The notes: generated by a model not told the origin, from the sequence alone. A DNA stretch of 37,735 nucleotides from Acidobacteriota bacterium (GCA_022616615.1 JAKEER010000317.1:1-37735); one strand, 5' to 3'; positions 15,394 to 24,772 are shown, counted from the first letter of the stretch. A program made the numbers and translations.

Positions 15394-16638
15394 ATGTCAA
15401 CCACACGAAGAAAGTTTCTTCAACAGACCGCCACATCTAGTGCCGCCGGACTTCTGGCTGGCCTTCCCAAAGGTTGGGTTGGCAGCGTTTACGCCAATGG
15501 CGGACCTGAGGTCTCTCAGGTCCGGTTCGGAATTATCGCCCTCACCGACTGTGCCTCGATCGTGATGGCTCATGAGCTGGGGCTTTTCAAGAAGTACGGA
15601 ATTCAATCTGTCATCGCCAAGGAAGCCTCCTGGGCCGTGATTCGCGACAAGCTCAGCCTGGGCGAAAACCAGGCGACGCACATGCTGTTCGGCATGCCTT
15701 TCGCCTCAACCATGGGACTGGCCGGTTCACCCGTGAAACCGATGGTCATTCCTTGGCTGCTCAATCGCAACGGGCAGGCGATTACGCTTACCAATAAACT
15801 GAAACCGGCAAGGACGGCGGGGCAAGTGAAGCCGATGGTCGAACAAGCGAAAGCGTCTGGCAAGCCGATGACGTTTGCGATGACTTTTCCGCCGGGCACT
15901 CATGCCATGTGGCTGCGCTACTGGCTGGCCTCGGGTGGCATTCATCCCGACAAAGACATCAGTCTAATCACGATCCCTCCTCCACAGATGGTGGCCAACA
16001 TGAAAGTGGGTAAGATGGACGGCTTTTGCGTCGGAGAGCCCTGGAACCAGCGCGCCATCACGGATGGCATCGGTTACACCGCGGTTACCACGCAGCAGAT
16101 CTGGCGCGATCATCCGGAAAAAGTCTGTGCCTTTACGGAAGAGTTTGCACTTCGGAATCCGCGCACTGTGAAAGCCATCCTCAAGGCATTGCATGAATCC
16201 AGCGTGTGGATCGACAAGCTGGAGAACCGTCCGCATGTCGCTGAAGTAGTCTCACAAGCCAGTTACATCAATTGTCCCAAGGAAGTCATTCTGTCTCGGT
16301 TGCAGGGCAAATATGACTACGGCGACGGCAGAAGCGAGCAGGATCCTTGGTACATGACGTTTTCGTCGCGCGAATGCAATGCGCCACGCAGGTCTTTCGG
16401 ACTTTGGTGGTTGAGCCAGTTTCGCCGATGGGGCATGGTGAAAGGGACTCCCGACTATCAAGGCATTGTCAAAAAAGTCCTCCGCACGGATCTCTATCTG
16501 GAGGCGATGAAAGAGATCGGAGTCACTTCTAAAGGGCAAGACATGCAAAAGGAGAAGTTTTTTGATGGCGTGGTTTTTGATCCCGCCGACCCCGAGAAGT
16601 ATGCACGGAGTTTTGCCGTGAATAGCCTAGCGCAGTGA
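15394..16638 (+). CDS. nrtA: nitrate ABC transporter substrate-binding protein NrtA
   Basis: This is a periplasmic binding protein of the NrtA/SsuA/TauA class, 414 residues, starting after GGGAG. It carries a twin-arginine signal (STTRRKFLQQTATSSAAGLLAGL), so it is exported folded and possibly membrane-tethered. Family segments are VRFGIIALTDCASIVMAHELGLFKKYGI, ASWAVIRDKL, GENQATHMLFGMPFA, TFPPGTHAMWLRYWLASGGI, MKVGKMDGFCVGEPWN and FTEEFALRNPRTVKAILKAL. These match nitrate/nitrite NrtA rather than sulfonate proteins, notably the ADGFCVGEPWN-like stretch. It is followed by permease and ATPase genes and by nitrate and nitrite reductases, which settles nitrate as substrate. The porin relic and a palindromic repeat lie upstream. 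Confidence 0.93.
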   Translation: MSTTRRKFLQQTATSSAAGLLAGLPKGWVGSVYANGGPEVSQVRFGIIALTDCASIVMAHELGLFKKYGIQSVIAKEASWAVIRDKLSLGENQATHMLFGMPFASTMGLAGSPVKPMVIPWLLNRNGQAITLTNKLKPARTAGQVKPMVEQAKASGKPMTFAMTFPPGTHAMWLRYWLASGGIHPDKDISLITIPPPQMVANMKVGKMDGFCVGEPWNQRAITDGIGYTAVTTQQIWRDHPEKVCAFTEEFALRNPRTVKAILKALHESSVWIDKLENRPHVAEVVSQASYINCPKEVILSRLQGKYDYGDGRSEQDPWYMTFSSRECNAPRRSFGLWWLSQFRRWGMVKGTPDYQGIVKKVLRTDLYLEAMKEIGVTSKGQDMQKEKFFDGVVFDPADPEKYARSFAVNSLAQ

Positions 16639-16684
16639 TCTCAATCGCCGGGTGCTTGTGCGTCCACGTAAGTCCCCGGAAGGG

Positions 16685-16925
16685 ACCCATATGAATAGCC
16701 CCGGGCGTCGCGTCACGCCGCGGCACCCGGGGTAAATGTCACCGAAGGCACCGACTCTGAAAGGGTCGAACTGCAATGGTCACGCGAAGATTACCGAGAC
16801 TGGGTTCAACCCTTTCGGGGTTGGATGTGAAACGTTCTCCTACCGTGGGTTTCGCTCCGCGCTGCTTCGCGCTGCTGCGCTCACCCACGGCTATCCAGAT
16901 TGGATCCCCTCCGGGGACAGCTGAG
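16685..16925. repeat. cluster of palindromic dispersed repeats between nrtA and nrtB
   Basis: Three dyads lie side by side: CCCCGGG..CCCGGGG (16699-16732), AAAGGGTCGAAC..GTTCAACCCTTTC (about 16759-16816), and CCGTGGGTTTCGCT..TCACCCACGG (16843-16890). No coding frame of merit is present in the 419-bp gap. The AATAGCCCCGGG..CCCGGGGTAAATG form resembles repeats common in planctomycete and acidobacterial genomes. Confidence 0.7.
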
Positions 16926-17057
16926 ACAAAGCCTCCGGTGTTTAGCAAGAAACTTGTAGGACAGGTTCAGTGGATATAGGGGTCAAACGGACTCAGATTC
17001 AGCCCAACGGTGCATTTCAGCGGCACCCTGCGAAGCTACCAATAGGAGGCCGATTCC

Positions 17058-17828
17058 ATGTCGACACAGCGCATCATCAATTTCTTTCTACCCTGCTTGG
17101 GGCTCCTGATGGTGGGTGTCCTCTGGTGGTTGGCCAGCGTTTATGTCTCCAAGGACTTGCCTTCACCCTGGAAGTCTTGGGAAGAAAGCAAATTGTATGT
17201 TTTGAAGCCTTTTGAAAAGAGGGGGGAAACTGACCAGGGAATTGGCTTGTTGGCGCTTTACAGTCTGGAGAGAGTTGCGAAAGGGTTCATGCTCGGGATC
17301 GGGTTGGCGACGCCCCTCGGGTTTCTCATTGGTCTCTCGAAGAGTTTTCATCGCATGCTGGATCCGGTGATTCAGATCCTGCGCCCGATCTCTCCGCTTG
17401 CCTGGCTGCCGCTCGGCCTGGTGCTCTTTCAAAGCTCGGAACCGGCCGCGTTGTTTGCCATTGCCCTCTGTTCCATGTGGCCAACCGTGCTGAACACGAT
17501 GGCTGGAGTGCGCTCCATTCCTCAGGACTACTGGAACGTGGCCAAGGTCTTGAGGCTTTCGAAAGCAAAAACCTTCATCAAGATTCTTCTGCCAGCCACG
17601 TTGCCGCACATCTTTACGGGCTATCGGTTAAGTCTCGGAATTGCCTGGCTGGTGATCGTCGCCAGCGAAATGCTGACGGGCACACCGGGTATCGGTGGCT
17701 TTCTCTGGCAGGAATACAACAGCTTGATCTATGCGCATATCTTGCTTTGCATCCTTGCTATCGGCGTGGTGGGTTTTGTGCTCGATCGGATGATGGGTTT
17801 TGTGGAAGCACGGTTGAGATCGGTTTAG
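17058..17828 (+). CDS. nrtB: nitrate ABC transporter permease NrtB
   Basis: This is an inner-membrane permease of 256 residues. It starts after AGGAGG (9 nt spacing). It has six predicted membrane segments, the first at FFLPCLGLLMVGVLWWLASV. The coupling helix (EAA loop) that docks the ATPases is seen in WNVAKVLRLSKAKTFIKILLPATLPHIFTGYRLSLGIAW. PISPLAWLPLGLVLF is typical of NrtB/SsuC permeases. The NrtA gene lies upstream after a repeat-filled gap and two ATPase genes lie downstream. Assigned to nitrate by context. Confidence 0.93.
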   Translation: MSTQRIINFFLPCLGLLMVGVLWWLASVYVSKDLPSPWKSWEESKLYVLKPFEKRGETDQGIGLLALYSLERVAKGFMLGIGLATPLGFLIGLSKSFHRMLDPVIQILRPISPLAWLPLGLVLFQSSEPAALFAIALCSMWPTVLNTMAGVRSIPQDYWNVAKVLRLSKAKTFIKILLPATLPHIFTGYRLSLGIAWLVIVASEMLTGTPGIGGFLWQEYNSLIYAHILLCILAIGVVGFVLDRMMGFVEARLRSV

Positions 17829-17983
17829 TCGGCAGTGAAGGCTGGCCAAGACGAGAGCGCGTCTGGCAACTCCGATTTTGAACGGGAAGAACCCGGAAGG
17901 GGCCCATGCCGCAGGCAACGCCACGAAGGATGAAACAGGTTCCTTTGCTGCCAACGAAGTTCAAATTCCGGTCAAATTTGGAG

Positions 17984-18178
17984 CGACCCCCTCTCCCGTT
18001 TGTGGGGAGAGGGTGGCCGAAGGCAGGGTGAGGGGTCGGTGTACAGCGGAGACGCAACCTCGGCGGTATGAGGTCGCTCGCTAAAGCTTGTCATTCCCGC
18101 GAACGTGGGAATCCAGACGGTTGCGGCTGTCAACAGGGGACCTGGATTCCAGCTCGCGCTGCGCTTGGCCGGAATGAC
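17984..18178. repeat. two dispersed palindromic repeats between nrtB and the first ATPase gene
   Basis: The first (17984-18038) has CGACCCCCTCTCCC inverted against GGGTGAGGGGTCG. The second (18090-18178) has GTCATTCCCGCGAACGTGGG and CTGGATTCC, ending in CCGGAATGAC, the widespread CATTCCCGCG..CGGGAATG type. The 395-bp gap holds no other gene. The repeat falsely extends the frame of the next gene upstream to 18068. Confidence 0.75.
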
Positions 18179-18223
18179 GAAGACGACGAGGACGATTTCA
18201 TCGGAACAGCGACAGGAGTGAAC

Positions 18224-19087
18224 GTGGCTTTCATTGAACTGAGAAACGTCGCCAAGACTTTTCAGTCGGGAAAAGTTAGTCGTGCGGTTCTGGAGAACAT
18301 CAATCTATTTGTTGAGGAAGGAGAGTTTGTTTCGATCGTCGGCTACACCGGCTCTGGAAAGTCCACACTGCTCAGTATCGCAACTGGATTGCTGGCTCCT
18401 GACCGTGGCCACGTAAGACTAGCCGGTGATCCCGTCTCCAAGTTCTCCTCCGAGGCTTCCATTGTTTTTCAGAACTACTCACTTTTACCTTGGTTCTCGG
18501 CACTGGAAAATGTGCGTCTAGCAGTGGAAGGCACGTTTCCCGCCTGGTCGCGCCCGCGCCAGCAGGAACAAGCGGTGCGTTATCTGGAAATGGCCGGATT
18601 GGGCAAAGCGCTGCAGAAACGGCCCGGTCAGCTTTCGGGCGGCATGCGTCAGCGCGTCGCCATCGCAAGAGCTTTTGCCGTCGAGCCCGCCGTCCTGTTC
18701 TTAGACGAACCGTTTGGCGCACTGGACGCGCTCACGCGCGCCAACCTTCAGCAGGAACTAGCCCGGCTTTGTGGCGAAGCAGGAAGACCGGTGACCATCT
18801 TGATGATCACAAATAATGTGGACGAGGCCATTCTGCTTTCCAACCGGATTGTGCCATTGACTCGCGGGCCACGCGCCACACTGGGCGCTCCAGTGGAAGT
18901 GCCGCTTAAGAGGCCAAGGAGCGCCGCGCAGCTACTGCACGACGAAGCAGCCGTACGGATTCGTTCGCGTATCGTCGAGTGCCTGACCGGAGTCGTCACA
19001 ACGACTTCAGAGGCGAAAATGGCGGCTCCCGAACTGAGTCAATCATACGCGACCGTTACTTCCGTTGTCACAGAAGGTGAATCATGA
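18224..19087 (+). CDS. nitrate ABC transporter ATPase (first of pair, altered H-loop)
   Basis: This is a cytoplasmic ATPase of about 287 residues powering the Nrt permease. The start is taken at GTG 18224 (then AFIELRNVAK) because AGGAG lies 5 nt upstream and the longer frame from 18068 is repeat sequence. Walker A is GYTGSGKST, the signature LSGGMRQRVAIARAF and Walker B VLFLDEPFGALD. The H-loop, normally THDVDEA, reads TNNVDEAI, so the switch histidine is Asn. A C-terminal extension follows (PRATLGAPVEVPLKRPRSAA). The stop overlaps the next ATPase start (ATGA), so the two are co-translated and probably pair as a heterodimer. Confidence 0.92.
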   Translation: MAFIELRNVAKTFQSGKVSRAVLENINLFVEEGEFVSIVGYTGSGKSTLLSIATGLLAPDRGHVRLAGDPVSKFSSEASIVFQNYSLLPWFSALENVRLAVEGTFPAWSRPRQQEQAVRYLEMAGLGKALQKRPGQLSGGMRQRVAIARAFAVEPAVLFLDEPFGALDALTRANLQQELARLCGEAGRPVTILMITNNVDEAILLSNRIVPLTRGPRATLGAPVEVPLKRPRSAAQLLHDEAAVRIRSRIVECLTGVVTTTSEAKMAAPELSQSYATVTSVVTEGES

Positions 19088-19881
19088 TTCATCCATTAGA
19101 AATCAGCGCGCTGAGTAAGAACTTCGAGACAAGCTCCGGCATCTATCCGGCAGTGAAAGATTTCAACGTCAGCATCGAGAATGGTGAGTTCGTATCCATC
19201 GTCGGGCACTCTGGCTGCGGCAAGTCAACCGTCTTATCCATCGTTGCCGGATTACAGAAAGCAACGCTGGGTGGCGTATGCATCGACGGTAGGGAAGTGC
19301 GGGAGCCCGGAAGGGACCGCGGCGTTGTGTTCCAATCGCCTTCCTTGCTCCCTTGGCTGAGTGCTTTGGAGAATGTGGCTTTGGCTGCAGGCCAGGCATT
19401 CCCAAGTCTTTCCACCAACCGGCAGAAGGAACACGCGCACCAATATCTGGCGCTGGTGGGAGTAGACGAATTCTGGAACCAGAAACCCGGTGAACTGTCT
19501 CTAGGTACCCAGCAACGTGTTGCCATCGCCAGGGCCCTGGTTCTGGAGCCTCGGTTTCTGTTGTTGGATGAGCCTTTCGGCATGCTCGATTCGCTCACCC
19601 GTTTCGAGTTGCAGGATGTCTTGCTGCAGGTGTGGGAAAAGAACCGCAAGATCGTGGTCATGGTCACGCATGACGTTGACGAGGCGCTTTATCTCTCGGA
19701 TCGAATCCTGCTAATGACGGACGGCCCTGAGGCGACCCTGGGGGAAGTGTTGAAGGTCCCGTTTGCCAGGCCGCGCCAGAGAAATGCGGTATTGGAGCAT
19801 CCGACCTACTACCGCTGCCGCAGCCAGGTGATTGATTTTCTGGAGCATCACGCGCACCAAGCCGGACAGCGGGTAGCATGA
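19084..19881 (+). CDS. nrtD: nitrate ABC transporter ATPase NrtD-like (second of pair, altered signature)
   Basis: This is the cytoplasmic ATPase partner, 265 residues. Walker A is GHSGCGKST, Walker B FLLLDEPFGMLD, and the H-loop VTHDVDEAL is intact. The ABC signature reads LSLGTQQRVAIARAL instead of LSGGQ/M. The C-terminal PEATLGEVLKVPFARPRQRNAVLEHPTYYRCRSQVIDFLE is typical of nitrate/sulfonate ATPases. It overlaps the previous gene by 4 nt. Because a composite ATP site takes its signature from the partner, the odd signature here faces the odd H-loop of the other subunit. Confidence 0.93.
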   Translation: MIHPLEISALSKNFETSSGIYPAVKDFNVSIENGEFVSIVGHSGCGKSTVLSIVAGLQKATLGGVCIDGREVREPGRDRGVVFQSPSLLPWLSALENVALAAGQAFPSLSTNRQKEHAHQYLALVGVDEFWNQKPGELSLGTQQRVAIARALVLEPRFLLLDEPFGMLDSLTRFELQDVLLQVWEKNRKIVVMVTHDVDEALYLSDRILLMTDGPEATLGEVLKVPFARPRQRNAVLEHPTYYRCRSQVIDFLEHHAHQAGQRVA

Positions 19882-19965
19882 GCGCGACTCAAGTTGAAGG
19901 ACCGGAGTGTGAGTTATGGATTCGAGCATGGCTCCGTCAAAGTCAAGCGGCAGACAGGCGAGCAA

Positions 19966-20093
19966 GTCCCCCTTTACAAAGGGGGCAAAGGCCGCAGGCA
20001 TTGGGGTTGTCCTGGCAGGTATGTAAACCGCAGGCGCGACAACCCCCGCGCGGTTTCTGCGAAACCGCTGTTCCCCCTTTGTTAAGGGGACTT
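19966..20093. repeat. CCCCTT..AAGGGG palindromic element, copy 3 (before the membrane cytochrome-like gene)
   Basis: The ends are GTCCCCCTTTACAAAGGGGG and TTCCCCCTTTGTTAAGGGGA. The centre has GGTTGTCCTGGCAGG and GCGACAACCC. The right end is 4 nt from the first possible ATG (20098), so AGGGGA of the repeat itself would serve as ribosome site. Confidence 0.75.
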
Positions 20094-20097
20094 TGAC

Positions 20098-21360
20098 ATG
20101 GCCCTGGGATTCGAGGAGCGATTTCCCATGGTCCGAGAGAGCGACCGATCGACATCAGCAGATGCGCGACGGTCTCTCAAATCCGTGCATATCCGGAAGG
20201 ATCTAATGCGGCAATTTCTTAAATCGCTCGATCCAATCGGAACTATCGCCGGGAGTGTAGCGATGCTGATTTTCTCGGTCGGCATTCTGGCCGGCTCACG
20301 GAGTCTGCGTGACTACGACCCGGCGTTGCTCACTTACACATTTGGCACTCTCTTCGCAGCCTTTGCGGTCGCTTACCGCTATGCCGTCTGGCTTCAGCGG
20401 CCCGCCACTAAGGTGTACTGGCGACGCGGCTGGAGCCTGATGTTCCAGCGCGGCAAAGTGCTGCGGAACCTGGCATTGCTAGCGCGCGGCGCCGGTTCGA
20501 ACTTGGTTGCCCAGGAGTTTATTCGGAAGCGGAGCCAGATCCGCTGGTTCGCCCATTTCTGTTTTGCCTGGGGATGCCTGCTGGCAGCCGCCGTGACGTT
20601 TCCCCTCGTCTTCGGCTGGGTTCATTTTGAAACCCATGTCGATGACCCTCTCATCTACCGGCTGTTCTTGTTTGGCACCGCGGTAGATGAGTTTCACGTC
20701 GCCTCGATCAAGCGTTATGTGATGTTCAACCTGTTGAATTTGTCGGCCGCCATGGTCATCGTAGGCGTGTCTCTGGCGCTGCGACGGCGGCTCAAGGAGG
20801 CGGGCCCGATTGCGCGGCAGCAATTTGGCAACGATCTGGTGCCATTACTCCTCCTGCTGGCGATCGCGGTAACAGGCCTGATGCTGACCTTTAGCATGCA
20901 CGTTTTGCACGGCTATGGTTACAGCGCCATCTCACTAATCCATGCACTGACCGTTGTGGCGACTTTGCTCTACCTGCCCTTTGGGAAGTTCTTCCATATC
21001 TTTCAACGTCCCGCCCAACTCAGCGTCGCCATTTACAAGAAGGCTAATGAGGAGATGCCAGCGGCGATATGCCGCGTTTGCAAGGAAGGCTTTGCTGGTG
21101 CGATGCACGTGGAGGATCTCATAGGAGTGTTGGCAGACGTGGGTTTGGACTGGCAGATGGAAACTGGTCACTATTCTGAGATTTGCCCGCGCTGCCGGCG
21201 GAGACTCATTGGGTTCTCGCAAGGGCGTTTAGTCGCAAGAAGCCGGGCCGCCAGATTGGTAGAAATGGCGAGAAGCGAAAAGGTAGCATCGGAGCCAGAT
21301 CGCCCGGTTGAGCTGGATATGACGTCGTTTGTGGCTTACACCGCGATGACGGAGAACTGA
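20098..21360 (+). CDS. NarI/DsrM-like membrane protein with C-terminal CxxC/CxxC domain, nitrate reductase electron input
   Basis: This is an inner-membrane protein of up to 420 residues, with about five transmembrane helices. Starts at 20098, 20128 (AGGAG upstream) or 20206 (GAAGGA upstream) are all possible; helices begin near residue 48 of the longest form. Histidines in or at the helices (H153 in [12 protein letters not shown]268, H271, H282 and H300 in [26 protein letters not shown]) could bind b haems. The layout, and the [10 protein letters not shown] segment, recall the quinol-oxidising NarI/DsrM/HdrE group. The cytoplasmic tail carries Cys325-x2-Cys328 and Cys363-x2-Cys366, a zinc-ribbon-like set. 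It ends 4 nt before the nitrate reductase gene. I infer that it passes quinol electrons to that enzyme. Family call is moderate. Confidence 0.75.
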   Translation: MALGFEERFPMVRESDRSTSADARRSLKSVHIRKDLMRQFLKSLDPIGTIAGSVAMLIFSVGILAGSRSLRDYDPALLTYTFGTLFAAFAVAYRYAVWLQRPATKVYWRRGWSLMFQRGKVLRNLALLARGAGSNLVAQEFIRKRSQIRWFAHFCFAWGCLLAAAVTFPLVFGWVHFETHVDDPLIYRLFLFGTAVDEFHVASIKRYVMFNLLNLSAAMVIVGVSLALRRRLKEAGPIARQQFGNDLVPLLLLLAIAVTGLMLTFSMHVLHGYGYSAISLIHALTVVATLLYLPFGKFFHIFQRPAQLSVAIYKKANEEMPAAICRVCKEGFAGAMHVEDLIGVLADVGLDWQMETGHYSEICPRCRRRLIGFSQGRLVARSRAARLVEMARSEKVASEPDRPVELDMTSFVAYTAMTEN

Positions 21361-21364
21361 GAGA

Positions 21365-23530
21365 ATGGCACAGCTTCCACAAACGATCTCTGAACTGATC
21401 GACCTGCACGGTCCGCATCTAAATGACTTGCCACCGGGAGGCTGGACTTCCGGGGAGGAGCCCGACCGTTTGGTGAAGACCCACTGCTGCTTCTGCGGTG
21501 TGCAGTGTGGCATTCAGCTCAAGGTCAAAGACAACCAAGTCGTCGGCTTTGAGCCGTGGGAAGACTTTCCAGTCAATCACGGAATGCTGTGCCCAAAGGG
21601 CGTGACGCGTTATTTGCAGGGAAGCCATCCGGATCGCCTGCTGTCACCAATGGTGCGCACTGCCAACGGCTTTCGCGAGACGAGCTGGGCGGAGGCGATT
21701 GATCGTGTTGTCGAGAACATCCAACGCATTCAAAGCAAGCACGGCAAAGACGCCTTGGCGGTGCTGTCAGGCGCGTCGCTCACGAATGAGAAGGCCTACC
21801 TGATGGGAAAGTTTGCCCGCGTCGCCCTGGGGACGCGTCACATTGACTACAACGGCCGTCTCTGCATGGTCGCTGCCGGAGCTGCGAACAAGATGGCTTT
21901 TGGCATCGATCGGGGAGCCAATCCCTGGAGCGATATTCCTTTGGCCAAGTGTCTGATCTTGACCGGGACGAATGTGGGTGAGTGTTTTCCGATTCTGACC
22001 GACTACATCTGGAAGGCTCGGGACAACGGCGCGCGAATTATCGTGATCGACCCACGGATGACGCCCATCGCACGCACCGCCGACCTTTTTGTGCCGATTC
22101 GACCAGGGCGCGACAGCGCGCTGATGAATGGGCTGCTGCATGTATGCATTGAACGCGGTTGGGTGGACGCAGAGTTCGTCGAGCAGCACACCTGCGGATT
22201 TGAGGCTGTCAGTCAAACGGTGGCAGCTTACACGCCGGCCCGGGTGGGCGAGATCTGTGGCATTCCGGCCCGGGCGGTGCTGCAGGCTGCCGAGTGGTGG
22301 GCGTCGGCCGACACTGGGATGTTGCTGCATGCCCGCGGCATTGAACACCACAGCAAGGGCACGGAGAACTGCCTTTCCTGTATCAACCTCGTTCTGGCTA
22401 CTGGAAAAATCGGAAAGCCGGGCTGTGGATACTCAACCCTTACGGGTCAGGGCAATGGCCAGGGCGGACGCGAGCATGGCCAGCGTTGCAACCAACTTCC
22501 AGGCGCTCGCGATATTGAGAATCCACAGGATCGACAAGTCGTCGCCGAACACTGGAAGATTGACGAATCCGAGTTGCCCCACACCGGCATAGCTTCGACG
22601 GAGATGATGGCGGCGATTCATCGCGGAGAGATTCGAGGCCTGCTATCGATCTGCTTCAATCCGCTGGTATCTCTTCCAGACGCCGAGCACACCCGCTCTG
22701 CCCTCGACAAGCTGGAGTTCTTTGGCGTCATCGATTTCTTCCTGTCAGAAACCGCACGTCATGCGGATGTCGTTCTGGCAGGTTCTTTGCACGAAGAAGA
22801 CGAAGGCACGGTGACGACTGCCGAGGGTCGGGTGGTACGCATCCAGCGCGCTGTCGAGCCACCTGGAAACGCCCGAGCCGACTGGGAGATTGTCTGCGAT
22901 CTGGCTCGCCGGTTTGTCCCGTTTGAGCAGTTCCCCTATGCAGGCGTAGAAGACATCTTCCGTGAGTTGTGTCATGTCTCCAGTGGAGCCGTTTGCGACT
23001 ATGCAGGCATGACGTACCACAAAATCGAGAGCAACTACGGCGTCTTCTGGCCATGCCCATCGCCGAACCATCCTGGAACGCCACGGTTGTATGAAGGCGG
23101 AAAGTTCTATCACTGGGATGGCCGGGCCCGCTTCAACGCGGTGGAGTATCGGCCTCCGGTCGAGGATACGGACGCCGAATATCCTGTCATTTTGACCACA
23201 GGCCGAGTGGTGTCGCAATTTCTGAGCGGCACGCAGACACGACGGATTGGGCCGCTCGTGAAGCAGTATCCGGAGCCCTTGGTGGAATTACATCCGGACT
23301 TGGCGAGCCGGCGCGGGATTGGAAGCGGAGACGCAGTTCGCGTTTGGAGCCGCCGCGGAGAGGTGATGTTGCGCTGCCAAGTGGTGAAAACCATTCGGCC
23401 TGACACGATCTTTATTCCGTATCACTGGGCAGATGAAAGGTCGGCAAACCGTTTGACGAACAACGCGCTCGATCCGATATCGAAGATTCCTGAGTTCAAG
23501 GTCTGTGCGGTGCAGATTGCGAAGGCGTAG
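21365..23530 (+). CDS. nasA: assimilatory-type nitrate reductase catalytic subunit (Mo-bisMGD, [4Fe-4S])
   Basis: This enzyme reduces nitrate to nitrite in the cytoplasm; no Tat or Sec signal is present. It has 721 residues. The N-terminal cluster motif is Cys41-x2-Cys44-x3-Cys48 and Cys76 in MLCPKG. The likely Mo ligand is Cys167 in [19 protein letters not shown]. Further molybdopterin segments are [73 protein letters not shown] and the C-terminal [34 protein letters not shown]. It resembles NarB/NasA and lacks the C-terminal [2Fe-2S] domain of some NasA. No NasC, FAD partner or ferredoxin reductase is nearby. Instead it is co-transcribed with the membrane protein and Fe-S genes around it. 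Confidence 0.93.
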   Translation: MAQLPQTISELIDLHGPHLNDLPPGGWTSGEEPDRLVKTHCCFCGVQCGIQLKVKDNQVVGFEPWEDFPVNHGMLCPKGVTRYLQGSHPDRLLSPMVRTANGFRETSWAEAIDRVVENIQRIQSKHGKDALAVLSGASLTNEKAYLMGKFARVALGTRHIDYNGRLCMVAAGAANKMAFGIDRGANPWSDIPLAKCLILTGTNVGECFPILTDYIWKARDNGARIIVIDPRMTPIARTADLFVPIRPGRDSALMNGLLHVCIERGWVDAEFVEQHTCGFEAVSQTVAAYTPARVGEICGIPARAVLQAAEWWASADTGMLLHARGIEHHSKGTENCLSCINLVLATGKIGKPGCGYSTLTGQGNGQGGREHGQRCNQLPGARDIENPQDRQVVAEHWKIDESELPHTGIASTEMMAAIHRGEIRGLLSICFNPLVSLPDAEHTRSALDKLEFFGVIDFFLSETARHADVVLAGSLHEEDEGTVTTAEGRVVRIQRAVEPPGNARADWEIVCDLARRFVPFEQFPYAGVEDIFRELCHVSSGAVCDYAGMTYHKIESNYGVFWPCPSPNHPGTPRLYEGGKFYHWDGRARFNAVEYRPPVEDTDAEYPVILTTGRVVSQFLSGTQTRRIGPLVKQYPEPLVELHPDLASRRGIGSGDAVRVWSRRGEVMLRCQVVKTIRPDTIFIPYHWADERSANRLTNNALDPISKIPEFKVCAVQIAKA

Positions 23531-23577
23531 CGAGGCCCCCATCACTTTGGCAAAGGGGAGCTGTGAAAAACTTCAAC

Positions 23578-23645
23578 GGTAGGGACGCGCTGCCGCGCGT
23601 CCGCAACCGGAAAAACGAGCGGACGCGGAGCACCGCGTCCCTACC
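23578..23645. repeat. 68-bp palindromic repeat GGTAGGGACGCG..CGCGTCCCTACC
   Basis: Outer arms GGTAGGGACGCG and CGCGTCCCTACC are perfect complements of 12 bp. Inner CGCGTCCG and CGGACGCG pair again around CAACCGGAAAAACGAG. It lies 48 nt after the nitrate reductase stop and before the small acidic ORF, and could fold in the operon mRNA. Confidence 0.85.
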
Positions 23646-23728
23646 GGATCAGATCCGTATGCCCCATGGAATTTTTCTCACCTCCCGTTTGTTAAGGTCA
23701 AAGACGCAAGCCGGAGAGGAAAACAGCC

Positions 23729-23836
23729 ATGGATGAAGATGACACCTTCTACGATGTGGAAGGGCCTGAAAGAGAAGACGAGGAAGAAGACGACGACTGG
23801 GGCGCGTGGACGCTCGACAACGAGACGTCGGTGTAG
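23729..23836 (+). CDS. 35-residue highly acidic small protein in the nitrate reductase operon
   Basis: This ORF is too short for standard gene calling. ATG 23729 encodes MDEDDTFYDVEGPEREDEEE, continuing DDDWGAWTLDNETSV, then TAG. Seventeen of 35 residues are Asp or Glu, with one basic residue. A purine-rich ribosome site (GGAGAGGAAAACAGCC) precedes it. It lies between the catalytic subunit and the Fe-S subunit on the same strand. The two Trp residues in DDWGAWTL look like a short binding motif. I do not recognise a family. It could be a docking or assembly peptide for the enzyme complex; that is inference. Confidence 0.6.
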   Translation: MDEDDTFYDVEGPEREDEEEDDDWGAWTLDNETSV

Positions 23837-23878
23837 GGTGCGCTGCTTTCCAAGCGCACCCAGATGGGTTGCAATTCA

Positions 23879-24451
23879 ATGATCAATCCACCAATGGAAT
23901 TCTTTATTGACCCTTCGCGCTGCATCGGCTGCCAGGCGTGCTACCACGCCTGCGCCGAATGCGAGACTCATCGCGGCATTTCCATGATTCATCTGGAATA
24001 TGTGGATCGGGCAGAGTCCCCACAGACAGTTCCGGTAGTGTGCATGCATTGCGAAGAGCCGGCCTGCGCCAAGGTTTGTCCCGCGGACGCAATCAAGAAG
24101 ACTGCTGATGGCGTTGTCCAGTCGGCACTCAAGCCTCGTTGCATCGGATGTTCGAACTGTGTCCTGGCCTGTCCATTCGGAGTACCGCGCTACCTGGTGG
24201 ATTTCGACCAGATGATGAAGTGCGACATGTGTTACGACCGGACTTCTGCAGGGAAAAAGCCGATGTGCGCAACCGTGTGCCCAAGTGGCGCACTGGCCTA
24301 CGGTCCCAGCGCCGAGATCGAGCGGCAAAGAAACACGGTTGCGAGCAACACGTTTGTTTTTGGTCCGCAAGTCGTTCGGACCAAAGTTCAGATGATGCTT
24401 CCGGCGGAAGAAAGCGAGTTGGAGCTGGATGTGGCCGCGTTCATGAAGTGA
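23879..24451 (+). CDS. ferredoxin-type subunit with four [4Fe-4S] clusters (NrfC/DmsB-like)
   Basis: This is a cytoplasmic electron-transfer subunit of about 190 residues; start taken at 23879 (MINPPMEFF), with 23864 or 23894 also possible. Sixteen cysteines form four clusters: [11 protein letters not shown] (15, 18, 21, 25), [13 protein letters not shown] (55, 58, 63, 67), [11 protein letters not shown] (88, 91, 94, 98), and CDMC with CATVC (115, 118, 130, 134). This is the arrangement of the B subunits of DMSO-reductase-family enzymes, which carry electrons between a membrane quinol oxidase and the Mo subunit. Assimilatory nitrate reductases do not normally have such a subunit. No signal peptide is present, which agrees with a cytoplasmic complex. 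Confidence 0.92.
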   Translation: MINPPMEFFIDPSRCIGCQACYHACAECETHRGISMIHLEYVDRAESPQTVPVVCMHCEEPACAKVCPADAIKKTADGVVQSALKPRCIGCSNCVLACPFGVPRYLVDFDQMMKCDMCYDRTSAGKKPMCATVCPSGALAYGPSAEIERQRNTVASNTFVFGPQVVRTKVQMMLPAEESELELDVAAFMK

Positions 24452-24772
24452 GGGTGGGAGCCGCTCTCCGAGCGGCGCCAGAGATTGGACATTTTTGCTC
24501 CCCTCCTCGGCTGAGGAGGGGCGGGCGCTGGCACGGGACGGCGGTCCCACGCCAGCGCCGGGGTGGTGCGAGCGGCCGCTGCAGAGGCCCCGAGTTGAAC
24601 GTTTCGAGTCAAGAGAGTGAATACTCGAAACGAAACGCCTAACGAATGGTTTCGGGGCATCCCTCAGACCACCCCCGTGCCGCTGCACGGCACCTCCCCT
24701 CCTGATCTCAGGAGGGGAGCCCGAAAAATATCCAATCTGACCAAGTCGCCGCTGGGACAGCGGCTCCCACCC
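24452..24772. repeat. 321-bp element with 14-bp perfect terminal inverted repeats
   Basis: GGGTGGGAGCCGCT (24452-24465) and its complement AGCGGCTCCCACCC (24759-24772) bound the element, which starts directly after the stop of the Fe-S gene. Inside are two hairpins built on CCCCTCCTCGGCTGAGGAGGGG (24498-24519) and CCCCTCCTGATCTCAGGAGGGG (24697-24718). No convincing ORF is inside. It looks like a non-autonomous MITE-like element. Confidence 0.7.

Noticed and set aside
18068-18223. 52-codon N-terminal extension of the first nitrate ATPase
   Set aside because: It translates the CATTCCCGCG dispersed repeat (HSRERGNPD); a GTG with a proper AGGAG site gives the normal ATPase start.
24139-24642. 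167-codon ORF overlapping the Fe-S gene in another frame
   Set aside because: It is an out-of-frame shadow of the four-cluster ferredoxin gene extended into a repeat.
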